A DNA stretch of 64,000 nucleotides from Methanocorpusculaceae archaeon UBA425 (GCA_002506085.1 DAWV01000008.1:143628-207627); one strand, 5' to 3'. Numbered from the stretch's first letter, positions 52,598 through 61,235 are shown. Numbers and translations: made by a program. Notes: generated by a model not told the origin, from the sequence alone.

Positions 52598-53854
52598 CTA
52601 CAACTCCACCATATGAGATACTTCGTCGCGTTTTTCTTTAAATTCTTTGAGGAAGATACGGACACGCTCAAGTGTTTCCTTCTTGCATGTTCCGCACATC
52701 AGCTCGCCTGCTTTGCAGGATTCGCACATCTTGGCAAGTTCCTTATCGTCTTCCTGCATATGGAATCTGTTGAGCTGATAGATTGAACATTTTTCCGGCT
52801 CTCCGCCGAGTTTTTTCTGTTCTTCGAGAGTCTGACGGCCGCCGGTGAGGGCGCCCATGATTTTCTTTTTGACGTCTTTTTCGGTGTCGTCGAACCAGAC
52901 AAGGCTATCGGGGACCGAGGATGACATTTTGCCGCCCTGCAGTCCCTGAAGAAAACTGTGATAGGTCGAGGATGGCAGAATAAACCCGAATCCTCCGAAC
53001 TCCTGCTCGATTGAACGGACGACTGCATCCACTTCGGGAACGGTATGTCCGGCAGGAAGATCAATATGTCCTTCGTATTTCTTCGAGCCTTTAAAGCATT
53101 GTGCGACCGCGTTTATTGCTTCAGGCGATGCCTTTTTCGCACGGATACTGATGTGGGTCCCGCGGTCTTCGACAAGGAACATACGAAGGGAGTTGGTGAC
53201 ATCACGGGTTAGCCTGATATGCGGGTCCTGGTCGATTCCGACCGGAACAATTGTCGGTGCTGCCCCGCCAACGAGCTGCGGATACAGGATGTCTCCGACC
53301 TGCATTGCCACGCTGATTGCGTGGGCAAGTTCGGTATCCGGTCCGAAACCGTAAATTGCCGAGAGATTGGAGAAGTTAATCTTCGTTGACGCTTCGAATG
53401 CGAGATCTTTCAGGGCGTTATTTTTCCGCTGGGAGTATATCTCGCCTTTAAATCCGAGGGCGTAGAGGCACTCCATATATTCACGGGCATATGCGTCGCA
53501 GGTATCCCAGGAGAGCCCGCGAACCGCGTGTGCTTCCCTGTCAGCGATTGAGATAAATCCCCGTCCGCCCTGGCTGATGTGCCAGACAACCTCTTTCATC
53601 ACCATCAGGTGACCGAAGTGAGGGTGACCCGAAGGCATGAATCCGGTTAGGACATGGAACGGTTTTTTAGTATTTATTGCATCGGATATTGCCTCATAAC
53701 CACGGTGTCCTGCGACAATATCCCTTCTGATGAAGACTGGCTGGTCTTTCAGAATCTGTTTCTGGCCGGCAAACGATTCGATGCCGAACTCTTCAAAGAG
53801 GCGGGTTATGTCGACTTTCGGAGCGCTTGACCAGGGGTTTATTTGTTCTGCCAT
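52598..53854 (-). CDS. trpS: Tryptophanyl-tRNA synthetase
   Basis: A 418-residue archaeal/eukaryotic-type class I synthetase. The HIGH-like GHPHFGHLMV and KMSSSVPDS loops are intact. A cysteine set near the C-terminus (CESCKAGELMCGTCKK) may bind metal. A GTG at 53863 could also start it; ATG 53854 follows GTGA and is preferred. endA ends 10 bases before. Confidence 0.95.
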   Translation of the reverse strand: MAEQINPWSSAPKVDITRLFEEFGIESFAGQKQILKDQPVFIRRDIVAGHRGYEAISDAINTKKPFHVLTGFMPSGHPHFGHLMVMKEVVWHISQGGRGFISIADREAHAVRGLSWDTCDAYAREYMECLYALGFKGEIYSQRKNNALKDLAFEASTKINFSNLSAIYGFGPDTELAHAISVAMQVGDILYPQLVGGAAPTIVPVGIDQDPHIRLTRDVTNSLRMFLVEDRGTHISIRAKKASPEAINAVAQCFKGSKKYEGHIDLPAGHTVPEVDAVVRSIEQEFGGFGFILPSSTYHSFLQGLQGGKMSSSVPDSLVWFDDTEKDVKKKIMGALTGGRQTLEEQKKLGGEPEKCSIYQLNRFHMQEDDKELAKMCESCKAGELMCGTCKKETLERVRIFLKEFKEKRDEVSHMVEL

Positions 53855-53864
53855 ATTTTTCACA

Positions 53865-54875
53865 TTACATTTTCATTCTGGCGAATTCGACTTCGGTAAT
53901 TTCTGTTCCGGAAATGGAAGCAAAGAGCATCTTCTTTTTAACACTGTGGGCGAGACGCACGGACCGGGAGATGGCACTCATGGACATGAATGTTCCAAAA
54001 GGCACGGCATGTGCGAGCATTTCCGAGTGTTTTCCGCTTTCCGTGTACACACGGAAATGATGGCCGTATTTGTAACCTGACCTCGGGAAAAATCCCAGAT
54101 TTTTCAGATACCGGTAGAGAGTGAGTTTGTCGGGGAATTCCGAGTCGGCCGAGGCTGCGAGGCTGATGTATTCGTCAGCCGTCATGACCGGGTCCGTTTC
54201 AAGGTGTCCGGTCTCGAGAAGCCAGGCGGTTTCGAGCGGGGATAGGAAGAGTCTTACTCCGTCTAAGGATGTTCCAAGCCAGAGATTTTTCAGTTTTTCC
54301 GCGGTTCCATTCTCATCTTCGACTACGTAGGATGGAATCCCTGCAATTTTTGCATGGATTCCGGTCGGAATTTCCTTCGGCTCGGCGGCAGTCGGTGCGC
54401 CGATTCGCACTTCGTAGTAAGTGAGTTCATGTTCATCATCCAAGACCGCCATGACAAACTGTTTCCGCATGTTTGCCGAGGTTACCGCATCCCTGATGAT
54501 GGCAGAGAAATCGACTAAATCTCTCTCGGAAAGCACACGCATCAGATAGCGGGACTGCCCTTTTCCGGGACGGAGTCCACGCGGGAAGACGCGGAAGTCC
54601 TGCGGTCCGGTGGTTACAACATATCCGCGTTCCCTGATATCACGATAAACGACAAAGTTTCGTAAAAAACCCGGTGTTTTGGCGCACTCGGCAAGGAGTG
54701 CATCAAACGAAAGTCCGGGAATTTCAATTTTGCCCCGTGCCATAAGATAAAGTGCTTCTTTCGGGTCGAGACGGAGGGTTCCGGATTTATCCGGTCGTCC
54801 ATAGCCGCTTTGCTCATAGAGGGGGAGGGCTTCAGAGGGAGCGATTACCTGGGTTCCGTCGAATTCTGCTTTCAC
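53865..54875 (-). CDS. endA: tRNA-splicing endonuclease (two-domain form)
   Basis: A 336-residue fusion of two EndA-type units. The C-terminal half (about 240-336) has the catalytic pattern YKYGHHFRVY and HAVPFGTF with a following Lys (SVKKKML), the Tyr-His-Lys triad. The N-terminal half is a degenerate copy, giving the alpha2 (homodimeric) euryarchaeal type. It cuts bulge-helix-bulge introns such as that in the tRNA-Tyr here. First gene of endA-trpS-pheS-pheT. Confidence 0.93.
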   Translation of the reverse strand: MKAEFDGTQVIAPSEALPLYEQSGYGRPDKSGTLRLDPKEALYLMARGKIEIPGLSFDALLAECAKTPGFLRNFVVYRDIRERGYVVTTGPQDFRVFPRGLRPGKGQSRYLMRVLSERDLVDFSAIIRDAVTSANMRKQFVMAVLDDEHELTYYEVRIGAPTAAEPKEIPTGIHAKIAGIPSYVVEDENGTAEKLKNLWLGTSLDGVRLFLSPLETAWLLETGHLETDPVMTADEYISLAASADSEFPDKLTLYRYLKNLGFFPRSGYKYGHHFRVYTESGKHSEMLAHAVPFGTFMSMSAISRSVRLAHSVKKKMLFASISGTEITEVEFARMKM

Positions 54876-54971
54876 GCAGGGTTATATTTTGTTTTCTACT
54901 ATCATTAATCAGAAGGGTGTGAACATGGTAACAACAAAAGATACTAACAAGAAACGTAAAATATACTGCAT

Positions 54972-56168
54972 ATGTCCCGACGAATAAATGCGGTTTTCGT
55001 CCTTCTCCTTGCGGCAGTCCTTTTCTGCGGCGCAGGTCAGGCGGCACTTACCGAAAATCTGAATCTCACCTATGATTTAGGTGATTACTACACTGATATT
55101 ATGTCAGTGAATGTGACAAATGACGGCGGATATTACCTCGGTGTTCTCCACGATGGGAATCTCTCTCTTCTGAAAACAGATGCGAACGGCAAAGAACTCT
55201 GGTCGACTAACGTAACCGGTACGGAGTTCCGTTCAATCGTAACCTTATCGGACGGAGGCTGTCTTTATGTTACTGCTCTTGGAACCGACACATATCTCTG
55301 CCGTTCGGATGCATCCGGGAAGATTAGTTACGAATTGCCCCTGATAGGTATTGGAGCCGGAATCAATCCGGTTGTTGTGTCCGGTGAAAAAATCAAGTTC
55401 GCCGGCTGGTTCTGGGAGACGGATACCGGATTTACCCAGAGTTTCCTCTTAAGCAATGGAACCCCGGCAGATGACCAGCTGTCTCTTCCGGACGGCAGGA
55501 TCCCCGTATCAATGATCAGGGATTCGGATGGTTCGTATGTTCTGGTCGGCGGAACCACGTCCGATATTAATCAGACAAGCACAGAGGCATGGATTATGAA
55601 GATAAAAGACGGAAATGTTCCCGCGTGGACCTCCGTTCTCAAAACAAATGCCCTGCAGACCGAGTATTACGGAAACGGAAGTAATGCCTATGTTGTATGC
55701 GCCGCAGATGACGGCGGGTATTTTGTCGCCGGTACAACCTCGGCATATAATCTTACATATTCTTACGGTATTATCTGGGGAGCGATGGTTTCAGCTGACG
55801 GTAAGGTTTCCTGGGAAAAAGAGTTCCGCGGTGCGGTTCCTTACGGCGTTGCCCGGATCGGCACGGATTATCTGATTGCCGGAATTGGGTGGGGCGCTCC
55901 ATTATGGCTTACAGTCACCTCAGGAGGTGCTCTGGTGGATGTTGTTTATCCCAATGCTTCCGGTCAGTTCAGCTCGGCAGTGCAGACTTCATCAGGCAGT
56001 GTGGTCCTCGCAGGCTGGAGTTCTCTTACAGGTTCGCCTGATGGGTATCTAATCGGTATCTCAGACGGTTCAACAACGACAAGCCCGGCTCCTGTGGCCG
56101 GTCTTATAATCGGGCTTGCCGGTGCGGCATTAGTTGCCTTCGGCGGAGCAAAACGCCGGCAGAAATAA
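54972..56168 (+). CDS. Secreted repeat protein with C-terminal anchor
   Basis: A 398-residue protein of beta-propeller-like repeats (DGGYYLGVLHDGNLSLLKTDANG, repeated in varied form as DGGYFVAGTTS and DGSYVLVGGTTS). It has a signal peptide (about 1-25) and a C-terminal Thr/Ser/Pro stretch plus a hydrophobic segment ending in KRRQK, like archaeal sorting signals. It is probably exported and held at the surface. No enzyme motif seen. Confidence 0.75.
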   Translation: MSRRINAVFVLLLAAVLFCGAGQAALTENLNLTYDLGDYYTDIMSVNVTNDGGYYLGVLHDGNLSLLKTDANGKELWSTNVTGTEFRSIVTLSDGGCLYVTALGTDTYLCRSDASGKISYELPLIGIGAGINPVVVSGEKIKFAGWFWETDTGFTQSFLLSNGTPADDQLSLPDGRIPVSMIRDSDGSYVLVGGTTSDINQTSTEAWIMKIKDGNVPAWTSVLKTNALQTEYYGNGSNAYVVCAADDGGYFVAGTTSAYNLTYSYGIIWGAMVSADGKVSWEKEFRGAVPYGVARIGTDYLIAGIGWGAPLWLTVTSGGALVDVVYPNASGQFSSAVQTSSGSVVLAGWSSLTGSPDGYLIGISDGSTTTSPAPVAGLIIGLAGAALVAFGGAKRRQK

Positions 56169-56233
56169 TGAAAAATACTATCCCGGTATTTTTCCGAACC
56201 TTTTTTAGAATTCCCTGAAAAAGAGGATTGTTC

Positions 56234-57013
56234 TTATTTTTTGTTTACAGTTCCGGTTGGTTCGCTGATTTCCATACAACAGTATTCATTATTTTCGGTC
56301 ATACAATGAGTCTCTTCCACGGTAACACTTTCACGATAAAATGCTGAAAAAATAGCTTCCAGCATGCCCTTTGAAATTACACAGTTCTTTCCGCTCCCCT
56401 TCGGCATAATCATGCACTCATAGCATTGGTAGATTTCGATTTGAAGCGGGGCGGATGATTTGAGTTTTACCTCACCAAATCCATAGTGGTGCCAGAATTC
56501 AACAACATTTGCCAGGGTTTTTTCTAAGGTGTCGGCAACGAGATATACGGCTATTGTCTCTCCCAAAACCTCCCCACCGCGCAGAAGAATAGGGTTGATA
56601 TTTATTCCCGCCTCACTTAGGGCTAATTTAATAATGTGAGGAATGATTTGCTTGTAATCAATTCTTTCGTAATGTGTGTATGCCTGTCTGATAAGTTCCC
56701 GGAACTCAGCGGTTCCGTTGTGGCTGGTCGGGTTGATGCTCCCGATTAGAGCTGCGGTCAGCACATAGTTCTTCTTACGACCGTCACCCGGATCCTGTAT
56801 GGCCATAATCAGCCCCCCCTCTTCCAGAGAACTGACATAACCGGAAATAGTGGATTTGGAAAGACCGGTGAATTCTATAATACGCGCAAAAGAGACAGAA
56901 CCTTCATCAGAGAGTAACTGGAGAATATTATTTCTGACCGGATTGCGTACAGTAGTTACCGATCCATTTTTAGAATATATTTTCAGGGGTTGTTTACTGT
57001 CCAGTTCCGGCAT
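56234..57013 (-). CDS. HTH transcriptional regulator with V4R domain
   Basis: A 259-residue protein. Residues about 20-85 are a winged-helix DNA-binding domain (LSKSTISGYVSSLEEGGLI). The C-terminal half is a V4R (4-vinyl reductase) small-molecule-binding domain with conserved cysteines (CYECMIMPKGSGKNCVISKG, HCMTENNEYCCM). V4R proteins in methanogens can bind metal or hydrocarbon ligands. The target is unknown; the gene stands alone between a surface protein gene and rnz. Confidence 0.85.
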   Translation of the reverse strand: MPELDSKQPLKIYSKNGSVTTVRNPVRNNILQLLSDEGSVSFARIIEFTGLSKSTISGYVSSLEEGGLIMAIQDPGDGRKKNYVLTAALIGSINPTSHNGTAEFRELIRQAYTHYERIDYKQIIPHIIKLALSEAGININPILLRGGEVLGETIAVYLVADTLEKTLANVVEFWHHYGFGEVKLKSSAPLQIEIYQCYECMIMPKGSGKNCVISKGMLEAIFSAFYRESVTVEETHCMTENNEYCCMEISEPTGTVNKK

Positions 57014-57105
57014 GCAGTTCTCTAATGTTTATACGTTTATCCCATGCTCTTAAGAAGATTGGGGATACGGCATCTTCTCAATCGATGTTATAAAAATTGT
57101 GGTGA

Positions 57106-58044
57106 TTATTCATCCCGATAGGGGATTTCCACTGTGGTGAGATCGTTTGGTGCGATTATATCCCCGCTGAAAAACTCTTTTGCATCTTTCAGATGACCCG
57201 CGGGGTTTGTGTACCGTGAACTGAAATGAACCAGTGCAAGGGTTTTTGGTTTTACGAGAAATGCAATCTGCCCTGCCTCGCAGGCAGTAGAATGCCATGC
57301 CTCTTTTGCCCTCTCAATGCCCTCTTCCTCATTGAAGGTTGCTTCATGAATCAGAAGGTCTGCATTGGACATTAACTCTGTCTGGTTTTTCACCGGTCGG
57401 GTGTCTCCGGTATAAACGATTTTTCGTCCCCGCCTTCGTTCACCCATTACCATCTCCGGGGTAATCGTAACTTCTTCGCCGTCACGCATAATCCTGACCG
57501 GGCTTCCTCTTTGTAGTTTCCCAAAGAGCGGTCCGGGGTTTACCCCAAGGGAAATTGCCCCTTCACGGTCGAATCTGCCCGGGCGCATATCCTCTTCGAG
57601 GACGTAGCCTACACTTTCCATCCCATGGTAGGTTTTGAACGCGACAACCGAATATCCGTCGAAAATTGTCACATCCCCGTCGGATACTTCAACGGCGTTC
57701 AGCGGGAACGGAATTTTCGGCGTGAGCTGGTGAATGATGTCCAGAAACCAGTCAACGCCCTTTGGTCCATACAATGTCAGCGGTTCTGTCCTCCCGTTGA
57801 ATGCCATTGTTTCAACCAGTCCGAATATCCCGAGATAGTGGTCGGCATGCCAGTGGGTGATGAAGATGGCGTTAACAGTAAATCCGGTCTTGAGCCGCAT
57901 CATCTGCTGCTGAGCTCCTTCCCCGCAGTCGAAGAGGAGTGTGTCGGATCCGCGCCTAATCATTATGCAGGACGGATTTCTGAGCGGCGTCGGAAGAGCT
58001 CCCGCAGTTCCGAGAAAATGCACGAAGAGTGTTTCTCCCGGCAT
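57106..58044 (-). CDS. rnz: Ribonuclease Z
   Basis: A 312-residue metallo-beta-lactamase nuclease that trims tRNA 3' ends. It has THWHADHYLG (HxHxDH, zinc ligands), FLGTAGALPTPLRNPS and the later His motifs including HFSSRY. Matters here because the Arg, Glu and Asp tRNA genes lack encoded CCA. Start ATG 58044, one base after the upstream TIM-barrel stop. Confidence 0.94.
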   Translation of the reverse strand: MPGETLFVHFLGTAGALPTPLRNPSCIMIRRGSDTLLFDCGEGAQQQMMRLKTGFTVNAIFITHWHADHYLGIFGLVETMAFNGRTEPLTLYGPKGVDWFLDIIHQLTPKIPFPLNAVEVSDGDVTIFDGYSVVAFKTYHGMESVGYVLEEDMRPGRFDREGAISLGVNPGPLFGKLQRGSPVRIMRDGEEVTITPEMVMGERRRGRKIVYTGDTRPVKNQTELMSNADLLIHEATFNEEEGIERAKEAWHSTACEAGQIAFLVKPKTLALVHFSSRYTNPAGHLKDAKEFFSGDIIAPNDLTTVEIPYRDE

Positions 58045-58045
58045 T

Positions 58046-58816
58046 TCAGAACCACTTCCGCAGAAATTCAAGGCTCTTCTTTCCTTCTTCCGGATTTCTA
58101 CCTTCGACGACGATAATCTTCCCTTTGTATTCCTTCACGATTTTCGGCATGATTTTATTCCAGTTGATTGAGCCTTTTCCGAGAGGAAGATGTTCATCAT
58201 ATTTCCCGTGATTGTCGTGAATATGAAGGTGATATGCTTTCGGCAGGATGATTTTGCAGAAGTCCTCGAGGTTTCCTGTGGTGTTGGCGTGCCCGATATC
58301 GAGGGTGAGCCCCATGCCCGGAACCCCGTCAACAAATCCGTCCTGTTCATACGGGTCGCGGCAGAAGAAGTCCTCGAGGTTCGGCATGTTTTCGAGGCAT
58401 GCCGTAACGCCGGATTTTTCTGCGGTTTCACCAAGGCGGATACATGCCTGTTTGTGGTTGTTCCAGGCAGGTGCCGGGTCAAAGCGGCTGACGGGGGATA
58501 AATAGCCCGGGTGCAGGACAACAGTATCCGTGAGAAGGGATGCCTGTTCAATACAGACGGTGAACTGTTTCACGGTTTCTTCCCATATCGGCATATTGAT
58601 GGATGCGGGGTTCAAGTCGCTGAATGGTGCGTGGACGGAAACGTTCAGACTGTATTCATCTATTTCATGTCTGACCATGGAAAATGTATCGGCTTTGTCC
58701 AGCCGGTAGTTACCGTCGGCAGATATTTCCCACCCGTCAAAACCGGCTTCGGGTATTTCTGAGACCCATGACGGGTCATCCCACACTTTGGATGAGGAGG
58801 CAAAATATATTTTCAT
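58046..58816 (-). CDS. Xylose isomerase-like TIM-barrel protein (second paralogue)
   Basis: A 256-residue protein with the same metal-binding landmarks as the 45324 gene: VLHPGY, CLENMPN, LDIGHANTT, HIHDNHG..DEH. It belongs to the sugar phosphate isomerase/epimerase superfamily; no substrate is assigned. It is between a UPF0200 kinase and rnz, with a four-base overlap upstream. Confidence 0.78.
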   Translation of the reverse strand: MKIYFASSSKVWDDPSWVSEIPEAGFDGWEISADGNYRLDKADTFSMVRHEIDEYSLNVSVHAPFSDLNPASINMPIWEETVKQFTVCIEQASLLTDTVVLHPGYLSPVSRFDPAPAWNNHKQACIRLGETAEKSGVTACLENMPNLEDFFCRDPYEQDGFVDGVPGMGLTLDIGHANTTGNLEDFCKIILPKAYHLHIHDNHGKYDEHLPLGKGSINWNKIMPKIVKEYKGKIIVVEGRNPEEGKKSLEFLRKWF

Positions 58817-59352
58817 GCGATATTCTCCAGATATGTTTTGATTCCGGCAACGAATTCTTCCTTCGTTGATTCGTTCTCTATTTTTGTGTCTGCGAGGGAC
58901 ATTGCGCGTGCAAGCCCGAAGGATTCTTCCCGTTCATCACGGGCGCGGAGTGTTTCGGGCGTCGTTGTGTCGTCGCTTCTCCCTCTGTTTTTCATCCGGA
59001 AAAGGCGGGTTTCGAATGAGGCGGTGACTGCAAGAAGACGGAACTCGGAGAATACGGATCTGAAGTATTTTACTTCGGCATCACCTCTGATTCCGTCAAT
59101 GATGACCGCCGGCGGCATACTTTTTTTAATCTCGTTTGCGGTTAAAATCGCAATGGCATCCATGCCGAGTTCGGCACGGAGTTCCCGTGCGGTGTTCCCG
59201 ATATTTTCATCCGTTAACGGCAGTCCTTTTTCCGTGACCCGTCTCCGGATCATATCCCCCATGACGACAACGGGGATTCCCTGTTCTTTGGCGATATTCG
59301 AAAATTCACCTTTCCCGCTTGCGGGGTATCCGACTACGCCGATAACCTTCAT
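58813..59352 (-). CDS. UPF0200/adenylate-kinase-like P-loop protein
   Basis: A 179-residue nucleotide kinase-like protein. The P-loop GYPASGKG lies near residue 7 and the LID-like segment around R114 (KNRGRSDD). It resembles archaeal UPF0200 proteins, sometimes called dephospho-CoA kinase-like. The reaction is unproven. I start at ATG 59352, which overlaps the upstream gene's TAA by one base. Confidence 0.8.
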   Translation of the reverse strand: MKVIGVVGYPASGKGEFSNIAKEQGIPVVVMGDMIRRRVTEKGLPLTDENIGNTARELRAELGMDAIAILTANEIKKSMPPAVIIDGIRGDAEVKYFRSVFSEFRLLAVTASFETRLFRMKNRGRSDDTTTPETLRARDEREESFGLARAMSLADTKIENESTKEEFVAGIKTYLENIA

Positions 59353-59726
59353 TATCTTGATAATATCGTCTTTGATTCTGCCGCGGTCCTGATGCATTCT
59401 ATAATGGTAAGACAGCGGTCAGGTTCGGTTTCACTTTTTGCCCGGGAACACAGTTCGAGTATGAGTGCATCGAGTTCGGTTGTGATGCTGCCGGCAGCGG
59501 GTGACGGAACATGCTCTGCCTCGGCATATTTCGGCACGATTACCCGGAGGTTTTCGGGACTTTTCTGCTGGACCAGCTCTTCGTCTGCAGTATTCTGACA
59601 GACCACGCACATTTTTTTACCTTTTACCTCAAAGAGGGGCGCTCCGCATTTCGGGCAGATTTCCGAGAGCATTTTACCTCCGTTCAGGAGATACCCTGTC
59701 ATTATATCTTCCGGATTTTTAGTCAT
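59352..59726 (-). CDS. Zinc-ribbon protein of the SSSCA1 (autoantigen p27) family
   Basis: A 124-residue protein whose N-terminus holds the Zn ribbon CPKCGAPLFEVKGKKMCVVCQ. This matches the family of Sjogren's syndrome/scleroderma autoantigen 1. Function in archaea is unknown. Helical C-terminal part. Co-transcribed with the UPF0200 gene. Confidence 0.8.
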   Translation of the reverse strand: MTKNPEDIMTGYLLNGGKMLSEICPKCGAPLFEVKGKKMCVVCQNTADEELVQQKSPENLRVIVPKYAEAEHVPSPAAGSITTELDALILELCSRAKSETEPDRCLTIIECIRTAAESKTILSR

Positions 59727-59846
59727 AACGATTCCTCTATTCCATACAGATTAGTTTTCTGAGTATAAATGTATGAAGAAAAAGGGGAGGCTTTATTTTC
59801 GCATAGGTATAACAACAGTTACACATTTTGGGGTTGGGAGCTTAAT

Positions 59847-60110
59847 ATGGCAAATCCGGAAGATATGATCAGGCAGTGTATTATGACGCTGCATGCAATG
59901 AGTGAAGATTCGACTATTCCACGGAATATCCGCCGCATGGCCGATGATACGATGAAAGTACTTCAGGATGAGAAGAAGACCCTTGGTCTTCGGGCAGCGA
60001 CTGCCCTTTCTATGGTCGATGAAGTCGGCAATGATTCGAATCTGCCTATTCATGCAAGGACAAAGATCTGGGAGCTTGCGTCAACTCTTGAAGCAATTCC
60101 TTTTGATTAA
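59847..60110 (+). CDS. UPF0147 family protein
   Basis: An 87-residue helical protein, [20 protein letters not shown], typical of the small UPF0147 family conserved in archaea, with no known role. I begin at ATG 59847; the frame to 59769 adds a poor N-terminus. It overlaps the convergent DUF1922 gene by four bases at the 3' end. Confidence 0.85.
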   Translation: MANPEDMIRQCIMTLHAMSEDSTIPRNIRRMADDTMKVLQDEKKTLGLRAATALSMVDEVGNDSNLPIHARTKIWELASTLEAIPFD

Positions 60111-60355
60111 TCCTCTTTTTTCGTAAAATCGCTGAATTTATCTGCGGTAGTAAAGCCTGAGTTTTTTCGCGTCTGCATCTGTCTGAGGATTTCACCGGCA
60201 ATATCCGCCGATTCAGATACGGCGAGCAGTTTTGTTTTTCCGAGATCGAGCCTGTATCCGCATATGCAGGTTTTTGTGGCGTAGGCAAGGTCCGCGACAA
60301 TCAGTCTTCTGCATTTGGAACATCCGACTACAGCAAATCCGGTATTTTTCTGCAT
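60107..60355 (-). CDS. DUF1922-like small zinc-ribbon protein
   Basis: An 82-residue protein with paired cysteines (CSKCRRL and CICGY), like the MTH1184/DUF1922 zinc-ribbon family, known only from structure. The C-terminal part is helical and charged. Convergent with UPF0147. Confidence 0.75.
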   Translation of the reverse strand: MQKNTGFAVVGCSKCRRLIVADLAYATKTCICGYRLDLGKTKLLAVSESADIAGEILRQMQTRKNSGFTTADKFSDFTKKED

Positions 60356-60446
60356 TATCTATTTCATCCCTTATCTATCATATTTCCTTGAATCCCCTGA
60401 TATTTAAGCAGATGCTCTTCGTATCTTTGTTTTTGAAACCGGCACG

Positions 60447-60457
60447 TTTATATTTTT
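60447..60457 (+). promoter_or_regulatory. Box A of the tRNA-Tyr/Asp cluster
   Basis: TTTATATTTTT lies about 35 bases before tRNA-Tyr. The two tRNA-Asp genes follow with gaps of 22 and 46 bases, so one transcript could cover all three. Confidence 0.55.
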
Positions 60458-60485
60458 AGAGCACATTCTAATTAAAGCAGTCAAT

Positions 60486-60594
60486 CCCGACTTAACTCAG
60501 CAGGTAGAGTGCGCGGCTGTAGTAAGATTAACGCCTGCGGGCGTACTGCGCGGCTACCGCGATGTCCCCGGTTCGATTCCGGGAGTCGGGACCA
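60486..60594 (+). tRNA. tRNA-Tyr (anticodon GTA) with intron and encoded CCA
   Basis: Perfect acceptor CCCGACT/AGTCGGG, T-arm CCCGG-TTCGATT-CCGGG, discriminator A followed by CCA. The anticodon stem CGCGG/CCGCG is split by a 33-base intron (60523-60555) placed after position 37, the common archaeal site. The intron has a hairpin ACGCC/GGCGT. It should be removed by the endA product. Confidence 0.9.
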
Positions 60595-60616
60595 TTTTCT
60601 TGACGACGCAATCAAT

Positions 60617-60689
60617 GACCAAGTAGTGTAGTGGCCTATCATGCGACCCTGTCACGGTCGCGACTCGGATTCGAATTCCGGCTTGGTCG
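60617..60689 (+). tRNA. tRNA-Asp (anticodon GTC), copy 1
   Basis: Acceptor GACCAAG/CTTGGTC, anticodon stem GCGACC/GGTCGC with loop CTGTCAC (anticodon GTC), T-loop TTCGAAT. Discriminator G, no CCA. Identical to the copy 119 bases downstream. Confidence 0.95.
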
Positions 60690-60735
60690 CTCCCATTTCG
60701 TTTTGATTGCGCGGGATTGATTTGCATGTTCATAT

Positions 60736-60808
60736 GACCAAGTAGTGTAGTGGCCTATCATGCGACCCTGTCACGGTCGCGACTCGGATTCGAATTCCGG
60801 CTTGGTCG
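60736..60808 (+). tRNA. tRNA-Asp (anticodon GTC), copy 2
   Basis: All 73 bases are the same as in copy 1, while the spacer sequences differ, showing recent duplication or gene conversion of the tRNA unit alone. A T-run (tcttgtttttttt) follows, likely the end of the tRNA transcript. Confidence 0.95.
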
Positions 60809-60944
60809 TCTTGTTTTTTTTGAGAATTTATCAATACTCAGAACACTTCCGCAAGTTCACACAGGGTATTCTCACTTTTCACGGATTGCTATGGAAAAGC
60901 ATCCTGGATGAGGATTTGCGGGCAAAGCCATATTAAACACAGGG

Positions 60945-61100
60945 TTAAATATAATAAAATCGGGTTGTTTATGGAAGGGGATGAGGTTGACCCCTCATCA
61001 CCAGGTTACACCCCTCCAGCTGAGTCTTCTTCGACTCTGAATTGATGAAATAATGTGAATTTGTCGTTACAAATTTCTGAGGGGGGATAGTCTTCAAATT
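60945..61100 (+). ncRNA. Candidate non-coding RNA in the tRNA-pfdB gap
   Basis: A TATA-like stretch (ttaaatataataaa, 60944-60957) could start a transcript near 60975. Downstream are GATGAGG/CCTCATC (60980-60999), then a stem CCCCTC/GAGGGG (61011-61016 with 61079-61084) that closes two perfect hairpins, GAGTC/GACTC (61022-61037) and AATTTGT-CGTT-ACAAATT. A CTGA...TGATGA pair between them recalls C/D box elements but the spacing is wrong for a standard guide. No gene fits. I infer a stable RNA, possibly ending at the terminator near 61300. Confidence 0.45.
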
Positions 61101-61196
61101 ATGAGCTTGGTAAAAAAGCCATAACACAGCTAAGGAAGTACTGTATGAGCCACATAATGTAATATAATACCATTGTTTTATCCTCTGTATCCCGTC

Positions 61197-61235
61197 ACCT
61201 AGGATGGGCTGATTCTGTTTTTAGCAACCTAGGAT
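61197..61235. repeat. Paired 9-base direct repeat in intergenic DNA
   Basis: ACCTAGGAT occurs at 61197-61205 and again at 61227-61235, exactly 30 bases apart (about three helical turns), with a CCTAGG palindrome inside each. It may be a paired binding site. Apart from these and the terminator below, I see nothing definite in 61100-61375. Confidence 0.35.

Noticed and set aside
60980..61080. Standard C/D box guide RNA
   Set aside because: CTGA and TGATGA boxes occur, but C/D' spacing and guide lengths do not fit the 12-base pattern of archaeal guides, so I call it only a structured RNA candidate.
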